Shown here: piece by piece, positions 37,587 through 46,096 of the stretch | Layout of the letters: every line of letters begins with the position of its first letter | Numbering within the stretch: the stretch's first letter is position 1 | Assembly (NCBI GenBank): GCA_963784195.1 | Contig: CAWARA010000018.1 | Span: forward strand, 248,001 to 312,000 | Direction of reading: 5' to 3' | Source of the DNA: CAVQAH01 sp963784195 | GTDB lineage: Bacteria > Acidobacteriota > Vicinamibacteria > Vicinamibacterales > 2-12-FULL-66-21 | Length of the DNA stretch: 64,000 bases | Translations under genes and position numbers: made by a program | Notes under the pieces: generated by a model | Databases searched by the model: none | Seen by the model: only the letters and a program-made list of their open reading frames with translations | What the model was told of the DNA's origin: nothing

Positions 37587-40191
37587 TTACACGTCGGCCC
37601 GCAACACGACGGACGGATCCGCCTGGCTCGCGCGCCGGGCGGGAACCCAGCTTGCGAGAAACGCGCTGGCCATCACGGTTCCCGCCGCGATCAGAACGAT
37701 CGCCCAATCCATCGGACCTGCCCCTGGAACGACCGATGAAATCCAGCGCCCGAGTGCGACCGCGCCGGCCGCGCCGGCGACGACGCCGATCAGCGCCAGG
37801 CGCGCGCCGTCAGTCACGATCAGCCTCAGGATCTGCAGTCGTGATGCGCCAACTGCGAGACGGATGCCGACCTCGCGTTTGCGTTGGGCGACGGCGAATG
37901 CCAGCAGCCCATACACGCCGACTCCGGCCAGCGAGAGTGCGAGCGCAGCGAGCGCAAAGCCGGACGCTGCACCAAAGCCTGGCTGGGCGATGGATCGACT
38001 GACCAGCGACTCCATGGTGGCGACGTCGGAAACAGGCTGATTCGGATCGACTTCGTGCACCGCCGAGGTCAGAGCCTGAGCCGAGCGCGCAGCATCGCCT
38101 GAAACCCGAGCGACGACGTACATGCTCCATCGGGGGTACTGGGTGTGCGGCCGGTAGACCGTGGGCCTCGGATCTTGATCGAGGCTGCTGTGCCTGACCG
38201 GGCGAACGATACCAACGACCTGAATCTCGATCTCCGGCTGCCGGATCCAGCGTATTCGTCGTCCGACTGCGCGGCCGTCGGGAGACAGCCGTTTCGCCAT
38301 GAGCTCGTCGATCACGGCCACGAACGGCGTCGTTGCCGCATCGGTTGGTGTGATCGTCCGGCCTTCCAGCAACTGAATGCCCATCGTTTCGAAGTAGCCG
38401 GTGGTGACGCCTCGCAGATCGCCATCGATGCGCAGCGGTTCGCCAGACGCATCGACGCCTGACGTGAACGTACTGCCAAGCGCCGAACCGCTCAGCGGCA
38501 GCTGAGAGACCGCCGCGGCCGATTCGACCCCCGGCATCCCTGACAAGCGCTCGAGCGTCTGATCGAAGAACCGGTTGACGTCTTCCCGCGACGGGTATGT
38601 GGCAGAAAGCCCGATGCGCGCCGACATCAGTTGGGTGGGCTCGAATCCGGGCGACGCATCGAGAATCCGCGCAAAACTGCGGCCGAGCATGAGTGCGACC
38701 ACCAGCACCATGGCCGCGAATGCTATTTCCGCTGCGGCGAGGGCGCGACCGATCCTGACGCTGCGACGCGACGTCACAGGAGCCATCGCCTCGCGTCCGT
38801 CACGCCGCTGAAGCGCAGGCGCAAGCGTGAAGAGCACCGCAGTGGCGCAGGAAACCAGACACGCGAACGCCACAACGTGCCAGTCGATGCGGACGTCCGC
38901 GAAACGAGGCAGTGGAGCGAGCGCCTGAGAGCGAGCGACGGCAGGAGCGAGCCCGGCAAGCACCAGGCCCAGAGCGCCACCGAGCAGCGCGAGCACGAGG
39001 CCTTCGGTCAGCAGCTGGCGAATCAGTCGCGACGAGCTCGCGCCGACCGCGATGCGGATGGCCATCTCGCGACGCCTCGACTCGCCACGGACCAGCAACA
39101 ACGTCGCGACGTTCGCGGCGGCGATGAGCAGTACGAGCCCCACCGTCGCGAGCAGGATGAGGAGCGCCGGCTTGACGCTTCGAACGACGTCCGCCTGCAT
39201 GGAGACGAGATCGAAGTTCCAGGTGCGGCCGCGATAGGCGTCCGAGAAGTCCCTCGACAGCGCCGGGCCAATCGTCGCGACCTGCTCCCGCGCCGAGCCG
39301 AGCTCGACGTCGCGTCGGACGCGGGCCACGGCGTGGAGGAATCGAACGTCTCTCGCACGCGTTGGCAAATGGGTCTGCAGCGTGACCCAGGCATCGACCC
39401 GCGCCGGAAACACCGGGCTTGGCGGGACGATCCCGAAGCCCTTCGGCAGGACGCCCACGACCGTGTAGGGCCTGCCGTCGAGCATCATCGTCGTTCCCAG
39501 CACCGCCGGTGACATGCCGAAGCGCCGCGCCCAGAGTCCGTGACCGAGCACCACCACACGTGTTGCGTTCTCCACATCGTCTGACGGCTGAAACAAACGG
39601 CCGATCACCGGATGGGTCCCGAGCATCGGAAAGAGGTTCGCTGACGCGCCGACGACGTTGACTTCTTCGGGCGCGCCTCCGCCAGTCAGCGCGAAACGAA
39701 GATCCGTCAGGCCAGCGACATCGTCGAGGGAGCGTAACGCGCTCGCGGATGTCGTCGAGCTCGGGCGGCGACAGCCATGTTCTCGTGCCGTCCGGCGTGA
39801 CGGCCCAGACGAGCGCGATGCGTTCGGCGTCCTCGTACGGCAGCGGCCGGATGAGCACGCTGTTGACGACGGCGAAGACGGCGGACGTGGCGCCGGTACC
39901 GAGGGCGATGGTCGCCAGGGCGACGACCGCGAAAGCTGGCGTGCGACGCAGTCCCCGCAGGGCGTAACGGACGTCCTGGCTGAGTGCTTCAGCGTGCTGT
40001 CTGGGTGCGACGCGCAGGACGTCGTAAATCGCACCGAGCCAGAAGACCAGGCTCGCAGCAAGTCCTGGACGCCTCTGGCGGTGCTGCTCGCGGAGGACCT
40101 GCTCCATCTCACGGCCATGAGACTCGCGCATGTCCGAGGGAAACAGCCGGAGGAGAGCGCGAAACAGGCCATCACGTCTGCGGGGCGTCAT
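37587..40191 (-). CDS. ADOP-family duplicated ABC permease, one frameshift
   Basis: About 868 residues when corrected. MTPRRRDGLFRALLRLFPSDMRE is the N-terminal prefix region, followed by VRYALRGLRRTPAFAVVALATIALGTGATSAVF (helix 1). Near 39735 the frame shifts, then continues with FALTGGGAPEEVNVVG, the periplasmic domain, and AAANVATLLLVRGESRRREMAIR. The second half ends with WVPARRASQADPSVVLRADV. It overlaps the PadR stop by 4 bases (ATGA). The ten bases between it and the convergent hydrolase leave no room for a terminator. Confidence 0.88.
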
Positions 40192-40559
40192 CGTGCGCTG
40201 CCTTTCGCGGGAACGCGCAGGAGTTTCTTGGCATGTGCCTGCGACACGATGCTCTCGAGGCGCCGGACCTCCGCGATGGCAACATCGCGTCCGAACCGCG
40301 TCAGCCGATAGTAACGGCGCCGCTCGTCGTCCAACGACGGATCGGGACGATCGTCGGTCTCGACGATCATGTCGTCGGCCAGCAATCGCTTCACGAGCGC
40401 GTAGAGGGTTCCAGCGCCGAGTTGAACGTCTCCCGCAGTGCGGCGGGTGACTTCCTTGATGATGGCGTAGCCGTGCTTGTCCCCATCCGCCAGCGCGAGC
40501 AGCACGTGCAGCATCGCCGGGGTGAGCGGAAGCAGGCTCCGCGGGTCGGTTCGAATCAT
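40188..40559 (-). CDS. PadR-family transcriptional regulator
   Basis: About 123 residues. SLLPLTPAMLHVLLALADGDKHGYAIIKEVTRRTAGDVQLGAGTLYALVKRLLADDMI forms the winged helix and PDPSLDDERRRYYRLTRFGRDVA the wing. The start is put at MIRTD (40559) because the -10 ends 13 bases before it; a Met two codons earlier at 40565 is possible. It is translationally coupled to the ADOP permease and closely resembles the second PadR, so these two pairs are likely paralogues. Confidence 0.9.
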   Translation of the reverse strand: MIRTDPRSLLPLTPAMLHVLLALADGDKHGYAIIKEVTRRTAGDVQLGAGTLYALVKRLLADDMIVETDDRPDPSLDDERRRYYRLTRFGRDVAIAEVRRLESIVSQAHAKKLLRVPAKGSAR

Positions 40560-40572
40560 GGCCACGCCTAGA

Positions 40573-40600
40573 TCTATAGCGTGACACGATGCATTGTCAA
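40573..40600 (-). promoter_or_regulatory. Putative sigma70-type promoter with dyad, PadR gene
   Basis: On the minus strand TTGACA (40595-40600), 16-base spacer, TATAGA (40573-40578), 13 bases before the ATG at 40559. TGACA-N8-TGTCA (40582-40599) lies in the spacer and overlaps the -35, the geometry of a PadR operator. Confidence 0.55.
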
Positions 40601-40763
40601 GTCTCGCGATATATTTAACCCATGCCGAGCCGAGTTGCCGCGGATGCCTCTTCTCTTAGCCGCGCGGGGCCCACCCCCTCGCGATTTACGCGCTTCGCGC
40701 GACGGCCTTTGGCCTTGCCGGCTCCCCTTTCATCGTCTGCAGGAGCCGGCCTAGGATCGTCTG

Positions 40764-41408
40764 ATGAACTCGCAGCTTCTCCTCGTCGAAACAACTGTTC
40801 ACGGCCGTGCGCTGGTGCGGCCGGGCACGAGCGCGCATCTGCTCGTCGGCTTTCATGGCTACGCGGAGTCCGCGGGCGATCAGCTTCCTCGTCTGGTGAG
40901 CATTCCATCGGCCAGGGACTGGACCCTCGCATCGATTCAGGGGCTGAATCGCTTCTATCGCGGCCGCACGCAAGATGTCGTCGCCGGCTGGATGACGCGC
41001 GAGGATCGTGATGCCGCTATCGCCGACAACATTGCGTATGTCGACCACGCGGTCGATCGCCTGCGTGAGTCGTTCGCGTCGGCCGGCATGCTCGTGTTCG
41101 CCGGGTTCTCGCAAGGCGCGGCGATGGCCTACCGCGCGGCGGTGCGGGGTCGGTTCGCGGCAACAGCCGTCATCGCGGTCGGCGGCGATGTGCCGCCTGA
41201 GCTTCTTACGGCAACGGGTAACGTTTTCCCGCCGGTGCTCATCATTCGCGGAACGCGGGACGAGTGGTACACGGAGGCGAAGCTGAACGCTGACGTGACC
41301 GCTCTACGCGACCGCGGCACGCGGGTCACGCCGATCGTGTGTGATGCCGGCCACGAATGGTCGAGCCTAGTGACTGACCACACCGACGAGTTTCTGCGCA
41401 GTTTGTGA
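40764..41408 (+). CDS. Phospholipase/carboxylesterase-type alpha/beta hydrolase
   Basis: 214 residues. HLLVGFHGYAESAGD starts the domain and holds the oxyanion region, FAGFSQGAAMAYRA carries the nucleophile Ser, IIRGTRDEWYTE the acid Asp, and CDAGHEWSS the His. It matches the serine esterase family of PF02230 (carboxylesterase/thioesterase, about 215-220 residues). No signal peptide, so cytoplasmic. The bases from 40601 to 40763 hold no repeat array that I can see. Confidence 0.88.
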   Translation: MNSQLLLVETTVHGRALVRPGTSAHLLVGFHGYAESAGDQLPRLVSIPSARDWTLASIQGLNRFYRGRTQDVVAGWMTREDRDAAIADNIAYVDHAVDRLRESFASAGMLVFAGFSQGAAMAYRAAVRGRFAATAVIAVGGDVPPELLTATGNVFPPVLIIRGTRDEWYTEAKLNADVTALRDRGTRVTPIVCDAGHEWSSLVTDHTDEFLRSL

Positions 41409-41463
41409 CGCCGAGAGAGGAACTCCGTGTCATAAGAACCATTTATTCAACTATAGTGACTAG

Positions 41464-43341
41464 ATGCCTCTGCGAGAATGTTTCGACCCGTCTGACGTCG
41501 CCGCACCGGAGCCACCGCAAACGCGGAGCCGCCGGCGCGAGGAGATCCCGGACAAGTTCAAGTGGAATCTGGGCGACATCTACCCTGACTGGGAGACGTG
41601 GGAAGCTGCTTACAAGCAGCTCGAAGCGGGCATCGCCCGCTACGCCGCGTTCAAGGGCACGCTCGCGCACGGTCCCGATCGCCTGCTTGCCGCGTTCCGC
41701 CTCTCGGAAGAACTCGGGCAGCTCGCGTATCGCGTGTGGTATTTCCCGTCGCTCCGCTACGACGAGGATCAGCGCGACAACACAGTGAACGCGAAGCGCC
41801 AGCAGGTCCAGATTCTCTTCGCGCAGTTGGAGCAGGCACGCTCCTGGTTCAATCCCGAACTGCTCCGGATCCCGCTCGAGACGGTCCGACAGTGGATGAA
41901 AGAGTCGGAGCCGCTGCGCCTCTACACGTTTGCGATCGAGGATCTGTACCGGCAGCAGGAGCACGTGCTCGACGAAGCGGGCGAGAAACTCATGTCGCTC
42001 TCGAGCCGTCTGGCCTCGGCGCCGAACGAGGCGTACTGGGCGTTGTCGACGGCCGATGCGAAGTTCCCGACGATCACGCTGTCGAACGGCGAGACGATCA
42101 CGGTCTGGTACGGACAATATCGCGCGATTCTGGCCACGCGCCGTGAACAGGCCGACCGCGCGGCGGCGTTCAAGGCATTGCACGATACCTACCAGAGCTC
42201 CCTGAACACCTACGCGACGCTGTACAACGGTGTCTGCCAGCGTGACTGGTTTCAGGCGCGCGCGCGAGGCTACTCGAGCACGCTCGAGGCGGCGCTCAAC
42301 GGCGACAACATCCCGACCTCCGTCGTCGAGAATCTGATCGAAACCACCCGCGCCGGCGTCGAGCCGCTGCGTCGCTATCACCGCCTGCGACGCCAGGTGC
42401 TCGGCGTGCCTTCGTATCACGTCTTCGACTTCTCAATCCCGCTCGTCACGTTCGACAAGAAGTACAACTACGAACAGGTCCTCGACTGGATCGTCGCGTC
42501 GGTGGCGCCGCTCGGCCCCGAGTACCAGGCGCGCATGCGCGAGGGGTTCTCGGGCGGCTGGATCGACGTCTACGAAAACGACGGGAAGCGGTCTGGCGCG
42601 TATTCAGCGCCCGTGTACGGGACGCATCCGTACATGCTCCTCAACTACACCGATACGCTCGACGACGTGTTCACGCTGGCGCACGAGATGGGCCACTCGA
42701 TGCACACGATCCTGTCTCACGAGACCCAGCCCTTCATCTATTCGAGCTACACGATCTTCGTCGCCGAAGTGCCGTCGACGCTCAGCGAAGCGCTGCTCCT
42801 CGAATACATGCTGGCGCACTCGACCGATCCAGCCGAGCGCATCGTCCTGCTGCAGCACGCCATCGACAACATCACCAGCACGTTCTACACACAGGTGTTG
42901 TTTGCCGACTACGAGCTGCGCGTGCACCGGCTGGCCGAACAGGATCAGCCGATCACGTCCGAAACGCTGACGAACACCTATCGCAGCCTGCTGACCGATT
43001 ACTACGGCGACGCGCTGGACATGAACGAGCTGACCGGTATCACGTGGGCGCGCATCCCCCATTTCTTCAACTCGCCGTACTACGTCTACCAGTACGCGAC
43101 CTGCTTCGCCTCGGCGGCGCGCATCTCGTCGGAAATCATGCACGGCAGCGAGCAGGCGCGGAACGAGACGCGCGAACGGTTCCTGACGCTGCTCCGCTCG
43201 GGCGGGAACGATTACCCGATGGAACAATTGAAGAAGGCGGGGATCGATCTCAGTCAGCCAGATACTGTGCGCGCGATCGTGCAGCAGCTCGACGATCTGG
43301 TGACGAGGCTGGAAGCGGAGCTGAAAAAGGTCAGATCCTGA
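41464..43341 (+). CDS. pepF: M3-family oligoendopeptidase F
   Basis: 625 residues. The N-terminal helical domain starts with FKWNLGDIYPDWETWEAAYKQLE, typical of PepF. The zinc site is LAHEMGHSMHTILS (His407, Glu408, His411) and the downstream Glu is in AEVPSTLSEALLLEYM. PYYVYQYATCFASA near the C-terminus holds the Tyr/His substrate region. It degrades short peptides in the cytoplasm. The last bases overlap the 3' end of the convergent MFS gene by 11. Confidence 0.95.
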   Translation: MPLRECFDPSDVAAPEPPQTRSRRREEIPDKFKWNLGDIYPDWETWEAAYKQLEAGIARYAAFKGTLAHGPDRLLAAFRLSEELGQLAYRVWYFPSLRYDEDQRDNTVNAKRQQVQILFAQLEQARSWFNPELLRIPLETVRQWMKESEPLRLYTFAIEDLYRQQEHVLDEAGEKLMSLSSRLASAPNEAYWALSTADAKFPTITLSNGETITVWYGQYRAILATRREQADRAAAFKALHDTYQSSLNTYATLYNGVCQRDWFQARARGYSSTLEAALNGDNIPTSVVENLIETTRAGVEPLRRYHRLRRQVLGVPSYHVFDFSIPLVTFDKKYNYEQVLDWIVASVAPLGPEYQARMREGFSGGWIDVYENDGKRSGAYSAPVYGTHPYMLLNYTDTLDDVFTLAHEMGHSMHTILSHETQPFIYSSYTIFVAEVPSTLSEALLLEYMLAHSTDPAERIVLLQHAIDNITSTFYTQVLFADYELRVHRLAEQDQPITSETLTNTYRSLLTDYYGDALDMNELTGITWARIPHFFNSPYYVYQYATCFASAARISSEIMHGSEQARNETRERFLTLLRSGGNDYPMEQLKKAGIDLSQPDTVRAIVQQLDDLVTRLEAELKKVRS

Positions 43342-44509
43342 CGGTCGCCGGCGGTACCGGTTCGCGCGGCGGCGGATGATATCTCGCCGTCAGCGCCGCG
43401 GCGCCGAGCAACACCACGGCGGCGGTGCCGAACGCCTTTCCTTCACCAAACACCTGTAAGGCGCCATTGCCCCACACGGGGCCGATGGTGCGGCCGAGAC
43501 TCTCGAGCGCCCCGGCGGCACCCTGCACGCGGCCCTGCTCGTGCGGCCCGGCGGCGTTGCTCACGAGCGTGCTCAGCGTCGCGTTGCAGAAGCCGATGCC
43601 CAGTGCCGCAGGCACCAGCGTCGCGACGAACACCGGGACCGAGTCGGTCAGCGCGCCCGCTGCCCAGCCGATTGCAGCAAACACCAGCCCCGCGATCAGC
43701 GTGCGCCGAGCACCAATCTTCGCGACAACAGGTCCAACGAGAAACCCCTGCACCACCACACCCAGCGCACCAAACGCGCTGAGCAGATAGCCCGTGTGTG
43801 ATGCGTCGAAGCCGAAGCGGCGCGCGCCGAAGAGCGCGAATGCCGTCTGGTAAACAGCGAAGGCCATCCAGTACAGGAAGTCCACGCCGAACAGAAGCCT
43901 GAGACCAGGCCGTCCACTCAGCTCACGGAGCGCTTTCCACGGCGAACCGCCGCCGGCGTGCACGCGATGAACGGTTTCCGGGAGCCAGAAGAACGCCATG
44001 GCTGTCGCCACGATCGTGATTGCCGCGGCCGCCCAGATTGGCGCCGTGTAACTGATGTACCAGAACAGCGCGCCCAGCGCCGGTCCAACGATGAAGCCCA
44101 GTCCAAAGGCGGCACCGAGCATGCCGAAGGCGCGTGGCCGCTCCGATTCAGAGGTGACATCGGCGATGTACGCCCGCGCGGTCGTGATGTTGCCGCCTGA
44201 CAGGCCATCGACGAGTCGCGCGGCAAAAAGCATCGCCAGGCTGTGCGCCACCGCGAGCATGACGAAACTGACGACGGTGCCAATGAGGCTGAAGATCAGA
44301 ACCGGACGTCGGCCGTAACGATCCGACAGCTCCCCGAGGAGCGGCGACGCGATCAGTTGCCCGATCGAAAACGACGCGAACATCAAGCCGATGGCGAGCG
44401 GGGATGCGCCGAACGTCTCGGCGTAGAACGGCAGCAGCGGGATGATGATCCCGAAGCCAACGAGGTTCACGAAGATCGTGAGGTAGATGACGAGAAGGGG
44501 GCGGCGCAA
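43331..44509 (-). CDS. MFS transporter, TetA/multidrug type
   Basis: 392 residues, about 12 transmembrane helices. MRRPLLVIYLTIFVNLVGFGIIIPLLPFYAE is the characteristic TetA-like start. GELSDRYGRRPVLI is motif A, RLVDGLSGGNITTARAYIADVT is the region around motif C and B, and LGFIVGPALGALF is the antiporter motif C. This subgroup exports drugs with proton exchange; substrate unknown. It follows the cyclophilin gene by 6 bases, so both may be one transcript. Confidence 0.9.
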   Translation of the reverse strand: MRRPLLVIYLTIFVNLVGFGIIIPLLPFYAETFGASPLAIGLMFASFSIGQLIASPLLGELSDRYGRRPVLIFSLIGTVVSFVMLAVAHSLAMLFAARLVDGLSGGNITTARAYIADVTSESERPRAFGMLGAAFGLGFIVGPALGALFWYISYTAPIWAAAAITIVATAMAFFWLPETVHRVHAGGGSPWKALRELSGRPGLRLLFGVDFLYWMAFAVYQTAFALFGARRFGFDASHTGYLLSAFGALGVVVQGFLVGPVVAKIGARRTLIAGLVFAAIGWAAGALTDSVPVFVATLVPAALGIGFCNATLSTLVSNAAGPHEQGRVQGAAGALESLGRTIGPVWGNGALQVFGEGKAFGTAAVVLLGAAALTARYHPPPREPVPPATVRI

Positions 44510-44515
44510 GGTCGG

Positions 44516-45133
44516 CTACTTCGACTCGCGGACCTTGACACCGGTGATCACGATGGGCTCGGCCGGATAGCTGGCAAAATCGCCCGCGGTGCGGACTGGA
44601 ACGTTGGCGATCTGATCGACGACGTCCATTCCGGCGAGCACGCGGCCGAAGACGGCGTAGCCGAACTCCGACGGCGTGTACCCGCGGTGATCGAGCTGAC
44701 CGTTGTTCGCGACGTTGAAGTAGAACTGCGAGGTCGCGCTGCGCAGCTGAGTGCGTCGAGCCATGCCCAGCGTGCCGCGCAGATTGCGCAGCCCGTTCGT
44801 GGCCTCGTTCAGGATCGGATCGCGTGTCGGCTTTTCGGCGAGCGATTCCGTGTAGCCGCCGCCCTGGACCACGAAGCCGCGTTCGATCCGGTGAAACACT
44901 GTGCCCTCGTAGAAGCCCTCGCGGGCGTACTGCAGGAAGTTCTCGACGGAAACCGGCGCCTTGTCCTTGAAGAGTTCCACGGTGATGTCCCCCTTCGAGG
45001 TCGATATCACCGCAACAGGATTGCCGGGCGCCGGTTCGAGGGCCTGGGCGGGCGCCGGGGGCGCGGCGGGCTTGGGTGGCGCGGTCTGAAACCCCGCGAG
45101 GAGGAGCAGCAACAGGACAACCATGAATCCCAT
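44516..45133 (-). CDS. Peptidyl-prolyl cis-trans isomerase, cyclophilin type, exported
   Basis: 205 residues. A hydrophobic N-terminus (MGFMVVLLLLLLAGFQ) followed by a Pro/Ala linker (about 15-40) suggests a signal peptide or anchor. The cyclophilin core has VFHRIERGFVVQGGG, ATSQFYFNVANNGQLDHRG and YAVFGRVLAGMDVVDQI. The fold is compact and bacterial. Probably periplasmic. Just upstream (45135) starts a palindromic hairpin. Confidence 0.92.
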   Translation of the reverse strand: MGFMVVLLLLLLAGFQTAPPKPAAPPAPAQALEPAPGNPVAVISTSKGDITVELFKDKAPVSVENFLQYAREGFYEGTVFHRIERGFVVQGGGYTESLAEKPTRDPILNEATNGLRNLRGTLGMARRTQLRSATSQFYFNVANNGQLDHRGYTPSEFGYAVFGRVLAGMDVVDQIANVPVRTAGDFASYPAEPIVITGVKVRESK

Positions 45134-45134
45134 T

Positions 45135-45209
45135 CTAGCGAGGCTGCGCCTCAGACCATAGCGGCTCCGCCTCGCTAGGTGGCATTGCTTGAAACCCCGC
45201 TTCGCGGGG
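45135..45209. repeat. Palindromic hairpins upstream of the cyclophilin gene
   Basis: CTAGCGAGGC (45135-45144) pairs perfectly with GCCTCGCTAG (45169-45178). The interior contains AGGC-TGC-GCCT. A second stem, CCCCGC-TTC-GCGGGG, is at 45195-45209. The outer stem begins 2 bases before the cyclophilin start codon, so it would be in the leader or the promoter. Confidence 0.6.
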
Positions 45210-45614
45210 CCGCCGTCTTGGTGAGGAAACTTGACTCAAATGGTGCAAGTTTCCAGGCACAAGACGGCTTGTGGCCTGCCCCTCTTTGGCACCACATTCA
45301 CCAAGGCGTCACGATCGCCTGTCCCGGAGCGGACAATCCTGGCCGGCTGCGAACAGCCTGGCGGGCTGTCCGTCCCTGCCTCCGTCCCGACCTGGCGCAG
45401 GGCTCGACGGCACTGGGGCAATTCGGAGGGATCGCTCGCAAAATGGGCGTGAGGATTCAACGGAATGGATCGTGCAAATGCCGTTGACTCACCGTCGCGC
45501 CGCGCGATCGATGAGCTACAATAAGTTCACGTGCCGCCCGAAAAACTTCGACGGGTGGCGGCGACAGGCGCACACGTCAGCGGGGAAGTCGCGGGCAACG
45601 CGAGGAGATTCGCG
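45210..45614. other. About 400 bases without a recognised gene
   Basis: Open frames here on both strands are short and have no recognisable domain. TACAAT at 45517-45522 is a fair -10 for the small gene that starts at 45615. No tandem word array was seen. The section from 45230 to 45470 may be a decayed gene or a noncoding RNA; I cannot say. Confidence 0.35.
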
Positions 45615-45959
45615 ATGGCGACAGGACTCGAGAACGAGCAGAAAGAGCTGGCGGATTTCATCCGCGCCGGATCGAAGCGCGGCCATCAGTGCTTTGGCAG
45701 CTACTTCGACGAGAAGGGCGGATCGTGCGCGCTCGGTGCGGTCTACGAAGGTGTGTATCACCTGCCGCGCCAGCACGGGAAACTCATACCTGATCATCTC
45801 GAACGGCTGTTTCGTTGTCTGGACGAGGTGACCAAGCGGTGCCCTCAGGGCTGCGGCAAACGACTGCCGCTCGCATCCATGATCGTTCACCTGAACGACG
45901 ATCACCGGATGACGCGCGAGCAGATTGCCGAGTGGCTCACACAAGAATCAAGCGGATAA
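45615..45959 (+). CDS. Small Cys-rich protein of unknown function
   Basis: 114 residues, using ATG 45615 with AGGAG at 45604-45608; a GTG at 45531 is possible but has no such site. The protein has Cys in GHQCFGSYFDEKGGSCALGA, then CLDEVTKRCPQGCG, and ends HLNDDHRMTREQIAEWL. The last motif (His-Leu-Asn-Asp-x-His followed by a helix ending in Trp-Leu) recurs in small uncharacterised proteins of phages and bacteria. The Cys and His residues could bind a metal. Function unknown. Confidence 0.7.
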   Translation: MATGLENEQKELADFIRAGSKRGHQCFGSYFDEKGGSCALGAVYEGVYHLPRQHGKLIPDHLERLFRCLDEVTKRCPQGCGKRLPLASMIVHLNDDHRMTREQIAEWLTQESSG

Positions 45960-46096
45960 CCGAATCAGGCCATTGGCCGGTGGTGTGATCGACAGGTTGG
46001 AACGGTTGGCGCTCGCGGGGTTTGCCGAGGTACACGCGTAGCCGCTCCAGTGTCGATGACCCGTCGCTCGATCGCTCGATTGAAGCAAGGCTCCCC

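Noticed and set aside
45236..45460. Minus-strand 74-codon frame as a transposase remnant
   Set aside because: No DDE or HTH motif and no codon-position bias that I could see; left as unexplained sequence.
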